This document shows positions 5,286 through 6,052 of a stretch of DNA of 6,052 bases, piece by piece. The notes under the pieces are model-generated. The model saw only the letters and a list, made by a program, of their open reading frames with translations, did no database searches and was not told where the DNA came from. The stretch covers positions 1 through 6,052 of the forward strand of contig CAZZZH010000269.1 in assembly GCA_964658445.1 (NCBI GenBank), in the 5' to 3' direction. The position numbers and the translations under genes were made by a program. This DNA is from Ilyomonas sp964658445. Its GTDB lineage: Bacteria > Bacteroidota > Bacteroidia > Chitinophagales > Chitinophagaceae. Position 1 is the stretch's first letter. Each line of letters opens with the position of its first letter.

Positions 5286-5293
5286 CTAAAATA
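5286..5293 (-). promoter_or_regulatory. Weak candidate -7 box for the esterase gene
   Basis: On the minus strand this reads TATTTTAG, five of six fixed positions of TAnnTTTG, ending 18 nt before the ATG at 5267. There is no convincing -33 element, and the sequence is AT-rich enough for a chance match. Confidence 0.25.
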
Positions 5294-5308
5294 TTGATAT
5301 CGCGCGTA

Positions 5309-5360
5309 CCGGCGGGCTTTTATTTTCGATTGTTTTACTAAAATAAAACAAGAACGCCGG
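5309..5360. repeat. Interrupted long inverted repeat (hairpin) in the esterase/MFS spacer
   Basis: CCGGCG (5309-5314) pairs with CGCCGG (5355-5360), and inside it TTTTATTTT (5318-5326) pairs with AAAATAAAA (5340-5348). Unpaired GGC and CAAGAA lie between the two stems, and the loop is 13 nt. It sits 42 bp upstream of the esterase ATG and about 125 bp upstream of the MFS start. It could be an operator, a leader RNA structure, or a barrier between the divergent transcripts. Confidence 0.4.
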
Positions 5361-5370
5361 GTAGAAACAA

Positions 5371-5418
5371 ACGGCAAACTGTTGTGAGTAAATACTCAAG
5401 CTTTTTTGCCGTAACGGC
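5371..5418. promoter_or_regulatory. Nested dyads upstream of the MFS exporter, candidate operator
   Basis: ACGGCAAA (5371-5378) and TTTGCCGT (5405-5412) form an outer perfect 8-bp inverted repeat. Nested inside is TGAGTA-AA-TACTCA (5385-5398), a compact 14-bp dyad of the size bound by dimeric repressors. GCCGT-A-ACGGC (5408-5418) adds a third, overlapping dyad. The cluster ends about 66 bp before the MFS start. DHA2-type exporters are often controlled by TetR or MarR repressors, but no regulator gene is in view. Confidence 0.4.
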
Positions 5419-5437
5419 ACAAGAAGGGAAGCGCCAG

Positions 5438-5456
5438 TTTTTGCATAACGCAAAAA
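5438..5456. repeat. Small hairpin TTTTTGC-N5-GCAAAAA before the MFS gene
   Basis: TTTTTGC (5438-5444) and GCAAAAA (5450-5456) are 7-bp inverted arms around ATAAC, 28 nt before the first possible MFS start. It lies upstream of a TAATTTTT box (5470-5477; five of six fixed positions of TAnnTTTG), so it would be in promoter DNA rather than in the mRNA if that box is used. Confidence 0.3.
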
Positions 5457-5484
5457 AATTTTGGTACAATAATTTTTACCGGGA

Positions 5485-6052
5485 ATGGCGATGAAAAATA
5501 AAAAGGCGGTTATTCTTCCCCTGATGCTGGGCACTTTTATGGCTGCGTTAGACAATAGTATTGTAAACGTATCGCTGCCTGTAATGCAGAAGCAGTTTAA
5601 GGTACAGGTAGATGATATACAGTGGGTGATAACGGCGTATATGCTGGCATTCTGCGTGTTTATGCCACTTACCAACTGGCTGAAAGATAAGATCGGGCTG
5701 TATAAAATGTACCTCATCAGCATTTGTGTGTTTGTAGCCGGGTCGCTGTTGTGCGGGCTGTCGTCAAACCTTCCTTTCCTGTTGTCGGCTCGTGTGTTGC
5801 AGGCATTGGGTGGTGGTGCGCTTACACCGGTGGCGCTAGCTATGCTGTCTGCTGCCTTCGACGAAAAGGAAAGAGGCAGCGTGATGGGCTGGTGGGGTTT
5901 GGGTGTTGTGGTAGGTCCTGCATTAGGACCCACGTTGGGTGGTGTACTTACCCAGTATTTTGGTTGGCCGTCTATTTTTTTCGTAAACCTTCCGTTTGGT
6001 GTGCTTGCATTTTTATTATCGGTAAAACTTTTAAAAGAGATTGGTAAGAAAA
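5485..6052 (+). CDS. DHA2-family (EmrB-like) MFS multidrug exporter, N-terminal half
   Basis: An open frame of 189 codons that runs off the right edge. It encodes the first six or so membrane helices of a 14-helix, proton-driven drug:H+ antiporter. Motifs are in order: MLGTFMAALDNSIVNVSLP (14-32) is the DHA2 helix-1 signature; NWLKDKIGL (64-72) is the helix 2-3 loop motif A; RVLQALGGGALTP (103-115) is motif B in helix 4; and GLGVVVGPALGPTLGG (138-153) is the antiporter motif C in helix 5. In Gram-negative cells EmrB-type pumps usually work with an EmrA/HlyD-like adaptor and a TolC-type channel; neither is in the window, though they may lie outside it. Two in-frame ATGs, 5485 and 5491, are equally plausible; GGGA at 5481-5484 would suit 5491. 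The upstream dyads suggest repressor control. Confidence 0.9.
   Translation, partial: MAMKNKKAVILPLMLGTFMAALDNSIVNVSLPVMQKQFKVQVDDIQWVITAYMLAFCVFMPLTNWLKDKIGLYKMYLISICVFVAGSLLCGLSSNLPFLLSARVLQALGGGALTPVALAMLSAAFDEKERGSVMGWWGLGVVVGPALGPTLGGVLTQYFGWPSIFFVNLPFGVLAFLLSVKLLKEIGKK

Noticed and set aside
5441..5470. Sigma-70 style promoter TTGCAT-N18-TACAAT before the MFS gene
   Set aside because: The -35 match is poor, and the Bacteroidota primary sigma factor uses different elements, so the near-consensus -10 is not informative.
5286..5933. Minus-strand open frame of 215 codons
   Set aside because: It lies antisense to the MFS exporter, whose motifs are unmistakable. The minus-strand translation is Ser/Thr/Pro-rich without family features.

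Overview
The window looks like chromosomal DNA of a Bacteroidota bacterium, most likely of the Chitinophagaceae type. This is an inference from four things: gene starts lack clear Shine-Dalgarno sequences; boxes resembling the Bacteroidota -7 promoter element (TAnnTTTG) sit close to several starts; a DUF47 (PhoU-like) gene precedes a PiT phosphate permease; and the protein families have a Bacteroidota style. Base composition is moderate. I see no rRNA, tRNA, CRISPR, transposase or phage gene.

Layout. 1-745 (minus strand): a DUF47 phosphate-transport accessory gene (98-745) followed by the first 22 codons of a PiT-family phosphate permease (1-66), apparently one operon. 746-1128 is a gene-free divergent spacer with a promoter-like box and a 10-bp inverted repeat. 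1129-1587 (plus): a small four-helix membrane protein of unknown function, then a hairpin, then a stand-alone MnmD/MnmC2-type tRNA wobble-uridine methyltransferase (1649-2335). The latter overlaps by 4 bp the convergent minus-strand pair DUF5655 (2332-2709) and VOC/glyoxalase-like (2753-3127). 3128-3573 is a 446-bp divergent spacer with a perfect 19-bp long-range inverted repeat, smaller repeats and promoter-like boxes. 3574-4254 (plus): a HAD-superfamily, beta-phosphoglucomutase-like protein with an unusual D-x-N motif I. 4308-5267 (minus): an exported alpha/beta hydrolase of the BD-FAE/acetylesterase type. 5268-5484 is a divergent spacer rich in dyads. 5485 to the end (plus): the N-terminal half of a DHA2/EmrB-type MFS drug exporter.

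Most of this is ordinary housekeeping and accessory gene content: phosphate uptake, tRNA modification, small-molecule enzymes, one secreted esterase and one efflux pump. No previously undescribed multi-gene system is evident. The items most worth a second look are non-coding: the 19-bp arms placed upstream of two divergent genes, and the stacked dyads before the efflux gene. The HAD protein's missing general acid/base aspartate also deserves attention.
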